Source: Betaproteobacteria bacterium
GTDB lineage: Bacteria > Pseudomonadota > Gammaproteobacteria > Burkholderiales > SG8-41
Assembly (NCBI GenBank): GCA_025363435.1
Contig: JANYDY010000094.1
Span: forward strand, 1-41,635
Direction: 5' to 3'
Length of the DNA stretch: 41,635 nucleotides
Position numbers and translations under genes: made by a program. Below, one piece after another: positions 1 through 8,330 of the stretch. Within the stretch, counting starts at the first letter, position 1. The number at the start of each line of letters is the position of its first letter. The notes beneath the pieces are model-generated. The model searched no databases. It worked only from the letters and a program-made list of their open reading frames with translations, and had not been told where the DNA came from.

Positions 1-874
1 GCCGTTCAAGGCCGACCACAGTATCGATTATGAAACCTACGCAAAGCTGATCGAATTTCACCTGAAAAACGGTGCTGAAGCGCTGGCGGCGCCGATGCCG
101 ACAGGCGAAGACATGAGCCTGAAGGACGACGAACAGGGCGTGCTGCTCGACTTCGTGTTGAAGCAGGTCAAGGGCCGTGTGCCGGTGATCGCGCATGTCA
201 GTGATGCCGGCACTAACATCGCCGTCGAGCGCGCCAAACACGTTGCGAAAACGGGTGCTGCTGCCATTGTTTCGCATCCGCCGTATTTCTGGCATCCGAA
301 AGCGAACATGGTAGTTGAACATCTGGCGGCGATCGGTAACGCAACCACGCTGCCGTTTTTCGTCTGTAGCCCGCCGGTTGAGGATGTCGGTACGCCATTG
401 ACGACCGAGATCACGCTTGAAGTGATCGACCGCGTGCCGACCCTGCAGGGTGTGGTCGACGCGACCATGGATTTTGTCATCATGGTGGAATCGATTTCGC
501 TCGGCCGCGCCAAACGGCCGGACTTTCAGTTGCTGTCGGCCACCGACTATATGGTGACCAATGGCGTCATTGGTGGCATGGGCGTGTTTTCGCCGCTGTC
601 CGCCATTGCGCCGAAACTGGTGAAGGAAGTCTACGCACTGTGCGTCAAGCAGCAGTTCACGCAGGCGCGCGCGGCACAGGAAAATATCGCCGAGCTCTCG
701 CATTGCCTGAAACTTGCAGGCTTCGGCGGTCTTAAAGCGGCGATGAAGGTGATGGGGCGCGATTGCGGGCGTCCGCGTCCGCCGGTGCGCGGGCTCAATG
801 AAACCGAACAGGGCAAGCTTGCGGAGAAACTGCAGGCGATGAAATTCCTGCAGGGCGAGCCGCGCGGCTGGTAG
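1..874 (+). CDS. DapA-family (dihydrodipicolinate synthase-like) protein, 5' truncated
   Basis: The reading frame is open from base 2, so the true start lies outside the window; about 290 residues are present. It is an aldolase-fold protein of the DapA/N-acetylneuraminate lyase superfamily, clearly paralogous to the product at 11004-11921 (shared HLxNGAEAL, VIAHVSD, FGGLKAAM, MGRDCG and a C-terminal EPRGW). In that superfamily a Lys in a G-I-K-E-A-T motif forms the Schiff base. Here the motif reads GVVDAT, so Lys is Val, and the catalytic Tyr of YNxP aligns with Cys in VCSPP. Normal class I aldolase or lyase chemistry therefore looks unlikely. It is followed closely by a Bug receptor and an SDR, suggesting a small organic-acid operon. 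Fold assignment is strong; function is unknown. Confidence 0.85.
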   Translation, partial: PFKADHSIDYETYAKLIEFHLKNGAEALAAPMPTGEDMSLKDDEQGVLLDFVLKQVKGRVPVIAHVSDAGTNIAVERAKHVAKTGAAAIVSHPPYFWHPKANMVVEHLAAIGNATTLPFFVCSPPVEDVGTPLTTEITLEVIDRVPTLQGVVDATMDFVIMVESISLGRAKRPDFQLLSATDYMVTNGVIGGMGVFSPLSAIAPKLVKEVYALCVKQQFTQARAAQENIAELSHCLKLAGFGGLKAAMKVMGRDCGRPRPPVRGLNETEQGKLAEKLQAMKFLQGEPRGW

Positions 875-885
875 GCGTTACAGTG

Positions 886-1833
886 ATGAAAAGGTTTGTC
901 GCCACGGCGGTGTTTTCGCTGGCTGCCACCTGCCTGGTTGCGGCAGAAACGCAGCCGTATCCGTCGAAACCGGTGCGTTTCGTGACGTCTGAACCGGGCG
1001 GTGGCAACGACATCGTTGCGCGTATTATTGCCGAAGGCCTGACCACCGGTCTCGGCCAGCGCTTCATCGTCGATAACCGCGGCATAGTCGCTGCCGAGAT
1101 CGCCAAGAACTCCACGCCCGACGGTTACACACTGCTGGTGTACGGCGCCAACATCTGGCTGCTGCCGTACCTGCGCGAAAATGTGCCATGGAACCCGCTG
1201 CGCGATTTCGCGCCGATCACCATCGCCGTGCAACTGCCGAATATTCTGGTTGTGCATCCGGCCATGCCGGTGAAAAGCGTGCGCGAGTTGATCGATTACG
1301 CCAAAGCACGCCCGGGAAAAATCGATTACGCCGCCGGCACGCTGGGGGTGTCGCCGCATTTGTCGGCTGAGTTGTTCAAATCGATGGCGGGTGTGGATCT
1401 TGTGCGCGTGCCTTATAAAGGCGGCGGTCCGGCGCTGAACGGCCTGATCGCCGGCGAGACGCAGTTGATGTTTCCGAATGCGGGTTCGGCATTGCCGCAT
1501 ATGCGATCGGGCCGCGTGCGCGCGCTCGCCGTGTCGAGCGCAAAAGCGTCAGCGCTGGCCCCCGGGTTACCGACGATCTCGGCGACGGTGCCCGGCTACG
1601 AATTTGTTGCGGTGATTTGCATCTACGCGCCGGCAAAGACGCCGCCGGCCATTGTTGAATTACTCAACCGCGAGTCGGTGCGCGTGCTCAATTCCGCCGA
1701 AATCAAAGAGCGCCTGTTCAATTCCGGCAATGAAGTGGTGGCCAATTCACCGCGCGAGTTTGCCGCCTACATGAAGGCCGACATGCAGAAGATGGGCAAG
1801 GTGATCAAGGATGCCGGCATCCGCGCAGAATAG
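886..1833 (+). CDS. Bug/TctC-family periplasmic solute receptor
   Basis: About 315 residues. An N-terminal signal peptide (MKRFVATAVFSLAATCLVAA) is followed by the Bug pattern: YPSKPVRFV, GGGNDIVAR, TPDGYTLL, LRDFAPIT, VPYKGGGPALNGLIAGE. Such proteins bind carboxylates or related small molecules in the periplasm, often for tripartite tricarboxylate transporters. The loop after DNR is short: it reads DNRGIVAAE where paralogs here have DNR plus four extra residues (SGAN, PGAS or similar). In solved Bug structures this region lies near the ligand, so specificity may differ. An in-frame GTG at 883 is an alternative start; neither has a clear Shine-Dalgarno site. The 3' end overlaps the SDR start by 23 bases, consistent with one operon. 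Confidence 0.92.
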   Translation: MKRFVATAVFSLAATCLVAAETQPYPSKPVRFVTSEPGGGNDIVARIIAEGLTTGLGQRFIVDNRGIVAAEIAKNSTPDGYTLLVYGANIWLLPYLRENVPWNPLRDFAPITIAVQLPNILVVHPAMPVKSVRELIDYAKARPGKIDYAAGTLGVSPHLSAELFKSMAGVDLVRVPYKGGGPALNGLIAGETQLMFPNAGSALPHMRSGRVRALAVSSAKASALAPGLPTISATVPGYEFVAVICIYAPAKTPPAIVELLNRESVRVLNSAEIKERLFNSGNEVVANSPREFAAYMKADMQKMGKVIKDAGIRAE

Positions 1834-2587
1834 CGGTGCGCGCAAGGTTGCATTCGTTACCGGCGCGTCCTTTGGTATCGGTGCGGCATGCGCGGTCGCC
1901 CTCGCACGCGACGGTTACGATATCGCGGTGTCGGCAACGCGTCTCGAGAATCTCGCCAATACAGTCGAAGCATTAAAAGAAACCGGCCGGCGTGTCGTGC
2001 CGGTGGTGCTTGATCTGAATGTGCACTCGAGCATAGCGCAGGCGATGGCGGTGGTGCTTGCGGCACTCGGGCGTGCCGACGTGCTGGTCAACAATGCGGC
2101 GGCGAATATCCGCAAAAAAGCGATCGACGTTACGCCGGACGAATGGAACGCCAGCCTCAACGTCAATCTGACCGGCACTTTTTTTATGACGCAGCAGATG
2201 GGGCGTCAGCTGATTGCGGCAAAACGTCCGGGCTGCATCATCAGCATTACCTCGGTGCAGGGTGTGATCGGCGCCGACCAGCGCTCGACCTACGGCATTG
2301 CGAAGGCCGGCGTGATGCACATGTCGCGCATGCTGGCGATCGAATGGGCCGAACACGGCATTCGCCTCAATACAGTCGCGCCGGGGCGGCTCGATACCGA
2401 ATCGCCGTCGCGCAAATCGACCACGCGCGATCCGGATTACCTGACGAACATGATCGCCAAAATTCCGCTGCACCGGTTGTGCACGGTAGAGGATGTCGCC
2501 GGCGCGGTGTCGTATCTGGCGAGCGGGCAGGCTTCCTACATCACCGGGCAGTCGCTGCTGCTCGACGGCGGCCTGAGCTCGTACTAG
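1811..2587 (+). CDS. SDR-family oxidoreductase
   Basis: A 258-residue classical short-chain dehydrogenase. It has the nucleotide-binding TGASFGIG near residue 17, NNAAAN in place of NNAG, a Ser in SITSVQG, and the catalytic YGIAK (YxxxK). The C-terminal ASYITGQSLLLDGG is typical. It should reduce a carbonyl or oxidise an alcohol with NAD(P) in the cytoplasm; the substrate is not readable. The ATG at 1811 lies inside the upstream Bug gene and is the only convincing in-frame start, implying translational coupling. Its stop shares the palindrome CTAG (2584-2587) with the stop of the convergent cupin gene, so the two coding regions overlap tail to tail. Confidence 0.93.
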   Translation: MPASAQNSGARKVAFVTGASFGIGAACAVALARDGYDIAVSATRLENLANTVEALKETGRRVVPVVLDLNVHSSIAQAMAVVLAALGRADVLVNNAAANIRKKAIDVTPDEWNASLNVNLTGTFFMTQQMGRQLIAAKRPGCIISITSVQGVIGADQRSTYGIAKAGVMHMSRMLAIEWAEHGIRLNTVAPGRLDTESPSRKSTTRDPDYLTNMIAKIPLHRLCTVEDVAGAVSYLASGQASYITGQSLLLDGGLSSY

Positions 2588-3411
2588 CCGCGCCAGTTGT
2601 CGGCGGCGCCGTGTTTGTCGATATAGGCTTCGAGTGCGGGTGTCGAGCTGACGCCGGCGTAACGCACCGGCCCGCGTTTCGTCACAGTAAGCTGCCAGGA
2701 CTTGCCGCGCGGCACGTGGATGACGCCGCCTTTTTCTATGCGTTTCTTTTTCGTGCCGACGCGCGCGTCGAGTTCGCCGTCGAGCACGTAGACGAAATTC
2801 TCGTGCGTCGCCTTCTTCTCGCCACTGACGTGGCCGGGCGGTGATTCGACAAAACGAAAGGCGATGTTGCTGCCCTCAACGCGGCGTTCGCAATGCGCAG
2901 AGGCGGGCGGCGCGCGCAGCGAGTCGATCAGCGTGTAATAGCAGTTGCCGAGGCCGTCGATGATGGCTTTGGAGTTCTTTCTGTCCTTTTTCTGCCCCGG
3001 GTATTTGCCAGCGGCAATGTCGCGCGCCACCTGTTTGACGGAAGGCGCCTCATCCGGCAGCGCTTCATCGGCCGCGGCGCCTATCATGGTCCAGCTGCGG
3101 TCCTTGATATAGAGGTAAACGAGATCGTTATCTTCGGTCGCCTTGAAGCCGTGGCGCGCATAGGGCGGGAAGTGCACCAGCTGGCCGGGCTGCACGATGC
3201 GACGGTCGCGGCCGACGATGCTGTCGACCCGGCCTTTCAGCGGGAACGCGAACAATTCATTCGGGTGGTAATGCAGCTCCGCGCCGGTGCCGGCGCGTTT
3301 GCTGACAAGACGGAAATACATAGTCTCGCCTTCGAGTATCGGCCCCGTCGCGCTCGACAGATGCGGATTGAAGTGGTGGGCCCGCATACCCTCGAAACGG
3401 TAAAAAGCCAT
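2584..3411 (-). CDS. Cupin-domain protein (bicupin)
   Basis: A 275-residue protein with two cupin modules. The first has a metal-binding pattern, His47-x-His49-x2-Glu52 in HYHPNE and a later His87 in PPYARHGF, so it probably binds Fe, Mn or another divalent metal. The second (GHVSGEKKATHENFVYVLDG, then HVPRGKSW) keeps the fold pattern but not a full metal set. Such proteins may be dioxygenases, isomerases or ligand-binding proteins; no substrate can be read. A strong Shine-Dalgarno site (AGGAGGAG) lies nine bases before the ATG. It is the last gene of a minus-strand run SDR-MOSC-cupin. Confidence 0.85.
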   Translation of the reverse strand: MAFYRFEGMRAHHFNPHLSSATGPILEGETMYFRLVSKRAGTGAELHYHPNELFAFPLKGRVDSIVGRDRRIVQPGQLVHFPPYARHGFKATEDNDLVYLYIKDRSWTMIGAAADEALPDEAPSVKQVARDIAAGKYPGQKKDRKNSKAIIDGLGNCYYTLIDSLRAPPASAHCERRVEGSNIAFRFVESPPGHVSGEKKATHENFVYVLDGELDARVGTKKKRIEKGGVIHVPRGKSWQLTVTKRGPVRYAGVSSTPALEAYIDKHGAADNWRG

Positions 3412-3442
3412 CTGCTGCGTCTCCTCCTGATTGATCGACCGG

Positions 3443-4234
3443 CTAATCGAGCAGCGTTACGGTGTCGCCGCTGCGTATTTCGCCGTTGCAGTACCGCGGC
3501 AGCAAGGCCACCGCGAAGGTCGGTTCGCGTTGAGCAAAGGCACGCGTGAGCGTTTGCATCACCGGCACATCGCAAACGCCGGTAAGCGGATTCGCGTGCG
3601 TGGCGAGGCAGCGCACTTTGTGCCGCACGACGTCGAATATGAGATCGCCGATTTTGACGGTGCGGCCGATCCACGCCTGTTCTTCCCATGCGGCAACGCC
3701 TTCGATCGCGATGTTGGAGCGAAAGCGCAGCTCGCTAAGCGCTGCATCACCGCATGCGGCGGCGACCGCGGCAAGGCTTTCGCGGCTGTGCAGCGTAATC
3801 TCGCCGCGTTCGCTGTCCTGGTAGCGCGGTGTGATGCCGTCGCCGATCAATTCGAGCGGCAGGCGTTCCGAATGGCCGCTCAGCGGATTGCCCGGTTGCG
3901 CCAGCACATAGGTTTGCACTGCGGCGGCGAGCCGCCGGCGGCCGGCGTCATCCAGCGCGTCTTCGGCAAGTACGGTGCCGTTGTGGGCGATGCGCAGACG
4001 CCGCGTTGTTGCATCGAAGCGGGTTTCGAGTTGCGCGATGGCCGGCGTATTCACCAGCACCGCGTAACCGTATTTTTTGCTCCAAGCGGTATCGGCCAAT
4101 CCGGAATCGGCAAAACGGAAGCCCAGCGCGCGGTCGCCGGCGATGCGGCCTTCGGCGAGCACATTTAACGCGGCACAGACTTCAGGCGTGCCGCCTTTGA
4201 GCGGATAACGATAGAGTGCGACGACGCGCGGCAT
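3443..4234 (-). CDS. MOSC-domain protein
   Basis: A 263-residue protein with an N-terminal MOSC_N-type beta-barrel (LYRYPLKGG, then GDRALGFRF) and a C-terminal MOSC domain. The signature VRCLATHANPLTG contains the conserved Cys (about residue 209) that carries or transfers sulfur or binds the molybdenum centre in this family. Relatives include mARC-type amidoxime reductases and the MOSC half of molybdenum cofactor sulfurases. There is no fused ferredoxin or reductase domain, so a partner would have to supply electrons. It starts 15 bases after the SDR stop with no clear ribosome site, suggesting coupled translation; the cupin gene follows. Confidence 0.88.
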   Translation of the reverse strand: MPRVVALYRYPLKGGTPEVCAALNVLAEGRIAGDRALGFRFADSGLADTAWSKKYGYAVLVNTPAIAQLETRFDATTRRLRIAHNGTVLAEDALDDAGRRRLAAAVQTYVLAQPGNPLSGHSERLPLELIGDGITPRYQDSERGEITLHSRESLAAVAAACGDAALSELRFRSNIAIEGVAAWEEQAWIGRTVKIGDLIFDVVRHKVRCLATHANPLTGVCDVPVMQTLTRAFAQREPTFAVALLPRYCNGEIRSGDTVTLLD

Positions 4235-4249
4235 GATCGCAGTGGCGCT

Positions 4250-5020
4250 TCAGACGATGATGTTGCCGGCGTTGACGTTCAGGTTGACGCCGGTGATATA
4301 GCGCGCGTCTTTCGAGGCGAGAAACAGCACGGCAGCCGCGCAGTCTTCCGGTTCGACCAGCGACTTCATCGGATTCCGGCTTTTGATGATCTCGATGCTG
4401 GCGGCGTCGCGCACCTTGCGCACGCGCGGCGTCAGCGTGGTGCCGGGCGCCACCGTGTTGACGGTGACACCGTATTCGCCGATGTCGCGTGCCAGCAGTT
4501 TCGAAAATCCGATCAGGCCGGCTTTGCCGGCGCCGTACGGCAGATAGGACGGCGCATGCGGATTGGGGCCGACGCCGGCGCCGGACGAAATGCTGATGAT
4601 GCGGCCCTTGCGTTTTTCCATCATGGTTTTCGCCACCGCCTGCGCGCAGAGAAAAGCGCTTTTCAGATTGACGTTGATGACGCGGTCCCATTCTTCTTCG
4701 GCGATTTCAGTGATCGGCGCGAACTGGTGAAAGCCGCCGGCGGCGTTGACGAGAATATCGACCGTGCCCCATTGTGCGATAACCGCGGCAACCATCGACG
4801 TGACTTCGGGTTTTTTCGTCGCGTCGGTCTTGAAGGCAATTGCCACACCGCCGGCCACCTTGATTTCCGCGCAGACGCGATCGGCTTCCGTTAGATTGAT
4901 ATCGACCACCGCGACGTTGGCACCTTCGCGCGCAAAGGTTTTCGCGATTTCTTCGCCCAAGCCCTGACCTGCTGCGGTGACGATTGCCGTTTCACCGGCC
5001 AGTTTGCCTGCTGCTGCCAT
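4250..5020 (-). CDS. SDR-family oxidoreductase
   Basis: A 256-residue classical SDR, likely FabG-like in fold. Motifs: TAAGQGLG (cofactor binding, about residues 15-22), VVDIN as the acidic end of beta-2 (suggesting NAD preference), NAAGG, ISISSG with the catalytic Ser, and YGAGK as YxxxK. The C-terminus ends ARYITGVNLNVNAGNIIV. The ATG is preceded by AGGGAG. It heads a likely operon with the MOSC and cupin genes (gaps 15 and 31 bases) and lies 41 bases downstream of the cyclase gene on the same strand. Substrate unknown. Confidence 0.92.
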   Translation of the reverse strand: MAAAGKLAGETAIVTAAGQGLGEEIAKTFAREGANVAVVDINLTEADRVCAEIKVAGGVAIAFKTDATKKPEVTSMVAAVIAQWGTVDILVNAAGGFHQFAPITEIAEEEWDRVINVNLKSAFLCAQAVAKTMMEKRKGRIISISSGAGVGPNPHAPSYLPYGAGKAGLIGFSKLLARDIGEYGVTVNTVAPGTTLTPRVRKVRDAASIEIIKSRNPMKSLVEPEDCAAAVLFLASKDARYITGVNLNVNAGNIIV

Positions 5021-5061
5021 GCGCTTTCTCCCTGCTCCCTGGTTAAATCCGGCGCCGGCGC

Positions 5062-5982
5062 TTACTTGCCCGAGGCGAGGCGTTCTTCGGGCGATTCGTA
5101 GTGGAATTCGATCAGCGTTACGTCAGCCTGGCGCCGCGACGATTCGCCGAAGGCGATCTTGCCGCTGCCGTAGAGAATGAGCTCCTCGCGCCGCAGGACG
5201 ATTTCATCGCGGCCGCTGATGGTGACGTAGGTGCCGTTCGCGCTCTGGTCGATGAGCGCGAATTTATCGAGGCGTTTTTCGATGCGCGCATGATTGCGCG
5301 ACGCCATCTTGTCGAGAATCACGATGTCGTGGCCGGGGTCGCGCCCTATCGTCATGGTCATGCGGTATTCGAGTTCGCGGCCCTGGCAGATCAACCGCAG
5401 CCGCGGCTCGGTCAAATGCGCAAAGCCGGAATTGCGGCCGGGCACCAGTGTCGCGGAGTCGCTGTCCTGCCACTGCAGTTCCTGGATGTCGATGGCCTGC
5501 GCCTTGCCTTTGACCGCGAGCGCATCGAGGCGGCGTGTTTTCTGCCGCAATTCCGCCGACAGCATTTCAACCGTCGAGGCCGTCATTAATATCTGCCCGG
5601 GCACGGCGAGGCCGGACATGCGCGCGGCAACGTTGACGGTGTCGCCAAATACATCATCGCCTTCGCGCAGCACGGCGCCGTAATGAAAGCCGATGCGGAT
5701 AGTCAATTTTGATCTGCCGGGTGAGGGCGGCCGCAAATCGATGCGATCCTGCATTTCAATTGCCGCGTGCGCAGTATCGTTTGCGCTGCTGAATACGCAC
5801 ATGGCGCCGTCGCCGATGGTTTTGACCACCCGGCCGTTGAAATGCTGCGCGGCTTCGTTAAGGATCTGCAGGCATTCACGCACCTGCGTAAATGCCGCGG
5901 TATCCCCCATATTTTCGTAGAGGCGGGTACTGTCGCTTACGTCCGCGAACAATACTGCCAGCGTATCTTTTTGGCGGGTCAC
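5062..5982 (-). CDS. Class III adenylate cyclase with C-terminal FHA domain
   Basis: A 306-residue soluble cyclase. The catalytic domain (about 7-150) keeps both metal Asp residues (D14 in FADVSDST, D58 in IGDGAMCVF), the adenine-specifying pair Lys54 and Asp110 (GDDVFGDTVN), and the transition-state residues Asn117 and Arg121 (VNVAAR). It should therefore make cAMP and is expected to work as a homodimer. The C-terminal part (about 195-285) is an FHA phosphothreonine-binding domain with IGRDPG, SRNH and NGTYV. No membrane segment is seen. The start is a GTG supported by AGGA eight bases upstream. The architecture suggests control by Ser/Thr phosphorylation of a partner; no kinase is encoded here. 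Confidence 0.93.
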   Translation of the reverse strand: MTRQKDTLAVLFADVSDSTRLYENMGDTAAFTQVRECLQILNEAAQHFNGRVVKTIGDGAMCVFSSANDTAHAAIEMQDRIDLRPPSPGRSKLTIRIGFHYGAVLREGDDVFGDTVNVAARMSGLAVPGQILMTASTVEMLSAELRQKTRRLDALAVKGKAQAIDIQELQWQDSDSATLVPGRNSGFAHLTEPRLRLICQGRELEYRMTMTIGRDPGHDIVILDKMASRNHARIEKRLDKFALIDQSANGTYVTISGRDEIVLRREELILYGSGKIAFGESSRRQADVTLIEFHYESPEERLASGK

Positions 5983-6110
5983 GCGTGGTGTCCTGAATTC
6001 AATCGTTTGCCGCGGGCGCCGTCACGGCGGCCGATTGCAGCAAAAACAGAAGTATAACGGCTAGTACGCCCGCTGACGCAGGCAAATTGCGCGGCCGGCG
6101 CCGCCGCGCC

Positions 6111-6542
6111 TCAGGCCAGAACGTTGTCGACCTGCTCCTGGCGCAGCATTTCGTAGACGAAATCCTCAAGTTCAGGGCCGAGTGCGTCGCGCGCCGAGAC
6201 CATGCCGATCGGGCGACCGTCCTCGACCACCGGTACGTGGCGGAATCCGTTGATGTGCATAATGTGCAGCGCCTCGCCGAATGATTTGTCCGGATGCAGC
6301 GACTGCGGGCTGCGCGTCATTACTTCGGAGAGCTGGGTGTGCTGCACGTCGCGGCCGTCAGCGACGACGCGGAACAGCGCATCGCGTTCGGTGAAAATGC
6401 CGACCAGGCGGCCGGCTTCGACGACTATTACCGCACCGACTTTGCGTTGTTTCATCAATCGCGCCGCTTCAAGCACGGTGGTGTCGGCAGTGGCTGAGAC
6501 GACTTCCTGATCTTCGATGATCATGCGAATTGAGCGCGGCAT
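6111..6542 (-). CDS. CBS-domain pair protein
   Basis: A 143-residue protein made almost entirely of two CBS domains: TVLEAARLMKQRKVGAVIVVE...GIFTERDALFRVV, then SFGEALHIMHINGFRHVPVVEDG...GMVSARDAL. Stand-alone CBS pairs bind adenine nucleotides and regulate partner enzymes or channels. The ATG at 6542 is chosen over an upstream ATG at 6575 because it has GGAG at proper spacing and the protein then starts close to the first domain. The 128 bases between it and the downstream cyclase gene hold a TATACT-like element on the minus strand, but no convincing -35. A link to the cyclase through adenine nucleotides is only an inference. Confidence 0.92.
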   Translation of the reverse strand: MPRSIRMIIEDQEVVSATADTTVLEAARLMKQRKVGAVIVVEAGRLVGIFTERDALFRVVADGRDVQHTQLSEVMTRSPQSLHPDKSFGEALHIMHINGFRHVPVVEDGRPIGMVSARDALGPELEDFVYEMLRQEQVDNVLA

Positions 6543-6652
6543 GGCAGACTCCGGTCGATACGATGTTTTTATCATAGCGCCGGCGCGGTGAATCCGCTAC
6601 CGCGCGGCTAGCGACCGCAGGACCGGTTGATGAATCAGCGGGTTGCGCGTGC

Positions 6653-7723
6653 TCAGGGTGCCGCGCGGCCGCCGCACAGCACTTCGAAGTAGCTCGGGCC
6701 GCCCGGCAGCACACGGTGATTGAACTGCAATCTGCCGCGCAATTCCTCGGACAGTACGCCGCGCGTGTCGCCGTTGACGAGGTTGCTAACGAACTCGCGC
6801 GAGCGGCGTGCCTGGAATTCTGGCGTTTCCTCGGGAAACCGCAATGAGCGGTCCCAGTCGATAAAACCGAGCTGGCCGATCGATACGTAGGGATCCCACC
6901 ACGAAACCGTCAGCGAGGGCAGGCCGAGTGCCGCGAGTATTTCGGTTTCGCCGGACTCGGGCGGCATGTGCGGCACGATATCGCCGCGGTTTTCGAAGCG
7001 GAATGTCGGAATGTCGAGCTCGGCGTAACGCTGCGCGAAATCGACCGTGCCGGCGCGCGGCGCTTCGAAGGTGTAGACCGCCGCCGGTGTGATGCCGAAT
7101 TCCTTCTTCAGGCGCGCCGCGGCGAGCAGGGCGAGCGCGCCGCCCTTGCTGTGGCCGGTGATATAGAGTTTTTTTCCGGCGAAGGCGTTCTCTGCGCGCA
7201 GGCGCAGCATGACCCGCCATAACGATTCCCACATGTTGTCGGCAAGCTGGCGATCGAATAATGCATTGTGGAAACCGAAATGCACATTGCCCAGATACTC
7301 GTCGCTTACGCGCGACGCCTGCATATTGTTGAGCCAGTCGAGATAGGCCAGCAGACCGTTGCCCAGGGTGATGGTGCCGCGGAAAGCAAGAATGATTTCG
7401 TCGCGTCGCGTATGCATGAGCAGAAACGCATTGGTGCCGCCGGGCGTCAGGTAGGCAAACGGTGGCGGCGTTGCCGCCAGCGCCAGCGCCGGCGGCAACT
7501 GTATTTCCGTGCTCGATTCGCAACGCTCGAGTTTTGCGCTGCGATTGGCGCCGTCGTAGTTGCCGACGGATACGTCATAGGCGCAATACGACGCCTTGAG
7601 CATGCGGCAGCTGAGTTCCGGATCGGGTTTGGCATTGACCCGCGGCCGCGGCGCTACCGGCGGCGCACTGGTGCAAGCCGCCAGCGCGAGCACCAGCAAG
7701 GTCGCGAAAATACGGCGCCGCAT
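6653..7723 (-). CDS. Class 3 lipase-family lipoprotein
   Basis: A 356-residue predicted lipoprotein. The signal peptide MRRRIFATLLVLALAAC ends in a lipobox (LAAC, Cys17). The body is an alpha/beta hydrolase of the fungal (class 3) lipase type, with AFRGTITL forming the oxyanion region, the nucleophile Ser192 in GHSKGG, and a probable acid Asp248 in NRGDIVP. It probably hydrolyses esters or lipids at the cell envelope. The start at 7723 is supported by GGAG seven bases upstream and by the signal peptide; a longer frame from 7768 would bury the signal. It is divergent from the CinA-like gene. Confidence 0.9.
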   Translation of the reverse strand: MRRRIFATLLVLALAACTSAPPVAPRPRVNAKPDPELSCRMLKASYCAYDVSVGNYDGANRSAKLERCESSTEIQLPPALALAATPPPFAYLTPGGTNAFLLMHTRRDEIILAFRGTITLGNGLLAYLDWLNNMQASRVSDEYLGNVHFGFHNALFDRQLADNMWESLWRVMLRLRAENAFAGKKLYITGHSKGGALALLAAARLKKEFGITPAAVYTFEAPRAGTVDFAQRYAELDIPTFRFENRGDIVPHMPPESGETEILAALGLPSLTVSWWDPYVSIGQLGFIDWDRSLRFPEETPEFQARRSREFVSNLVNGDTRGVLSEELRGRLQFNHRVLPGGPSYFEVLCGGRAAP

Positions 7724-7841
7724 GTTTTTGCTCCGCTTCACGTTCGCGTTACAATCATGTTGAATCATCGACGCGTAATTTGAACTTGTTCATCATAACA
7801 AATGCCGGTGCGGCGAAACCGGCCGCGGGGGGAGACAGCAG

Positions 7842-8330
7842 ATGCGTGAACTGATGCCGTTGGCGGAACAGGCGGCGCTGCTGTTGAAAGCGCGCAAGCA
7901 GACGATTGCGCTCAACGAATCATCGACCGGCGGTTTGATTTCGGCCGCACTGCTGGCGGTGCCCGGTGCCTCGGCATACTACATCGGCAGCGTGGTCGTT
8001 TACACGCGCCAGGCCTGGGATGCGGTGCGCGATTTTCGCGAAGAGGAACTGGGCGGCATACGCGCGGCAACCGAACATCACGCGCTGGTGCGCGCGCGTA
8101 TTGCACGCGGGCGTTTTGCTACCGACTGGGGTATTGGCGAAACCGGCGCGGCGGGGCCGACGGGTAATCGTTACGGGGATCCGGCGGGGCATACCTGCGT
8201 TGCGGTGGCGGGTGCGATTGAGCGTGTTGCAACGTTGCGCACCGGCAAAAGCGACCGCATGGAAAACATGATCGCGTTTGCAGCGGCGGCGTTGAAACTT
8301 CTGATTGAGTCGCTGGAAGCGCAGCGCTAA
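7842..8330 (+). CDS. CinA C-terminal-type protein (nicotinamide-nucleotide amidohydrolase family)
   Basis: A 162-residue protein equal to the stand-alone C-terminal CinA/PncC domain. Family members deamidate NMN to nicotinate mononucleotide in pyridine-nucleotide salvage. The active-site region NESSTGGLIS matches the usual ESCTGG with Cys replaced by Ser, and GAAGPTG plus DPAGHTCVAVAG match the second conserved loop. The middle (RDFREEELGG onward) differs from typical PncC, so activity on NMN is likely but not certain. A strong purine-rich ribosome site (GGGGGAGA) precedes the ATG. Its stop overlaps the stop of the convergent GST gene. Confidence 0.85.
   Translation: MRELMPLAEQAALLLKARKQTIALNESSTGGLISAALLAVPGASAYYIGSVVVYTRQAWDAVRDFREEELGGIRAATEHHALVRARIARGRFATDWGIGETGAAGPTGNRYGDPAGHTCVAVAGAIERVATLRTGKSDRMENMIAFAAAALKLLIESLEAQR

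Noticed and set aside
2143..2844. 233-residue plus-strand frame overlapping SDR and cupin genes
   Set aside because: Out-of-frame shadow in GC-rich coding DNA; both true genes have complete domain signatures.
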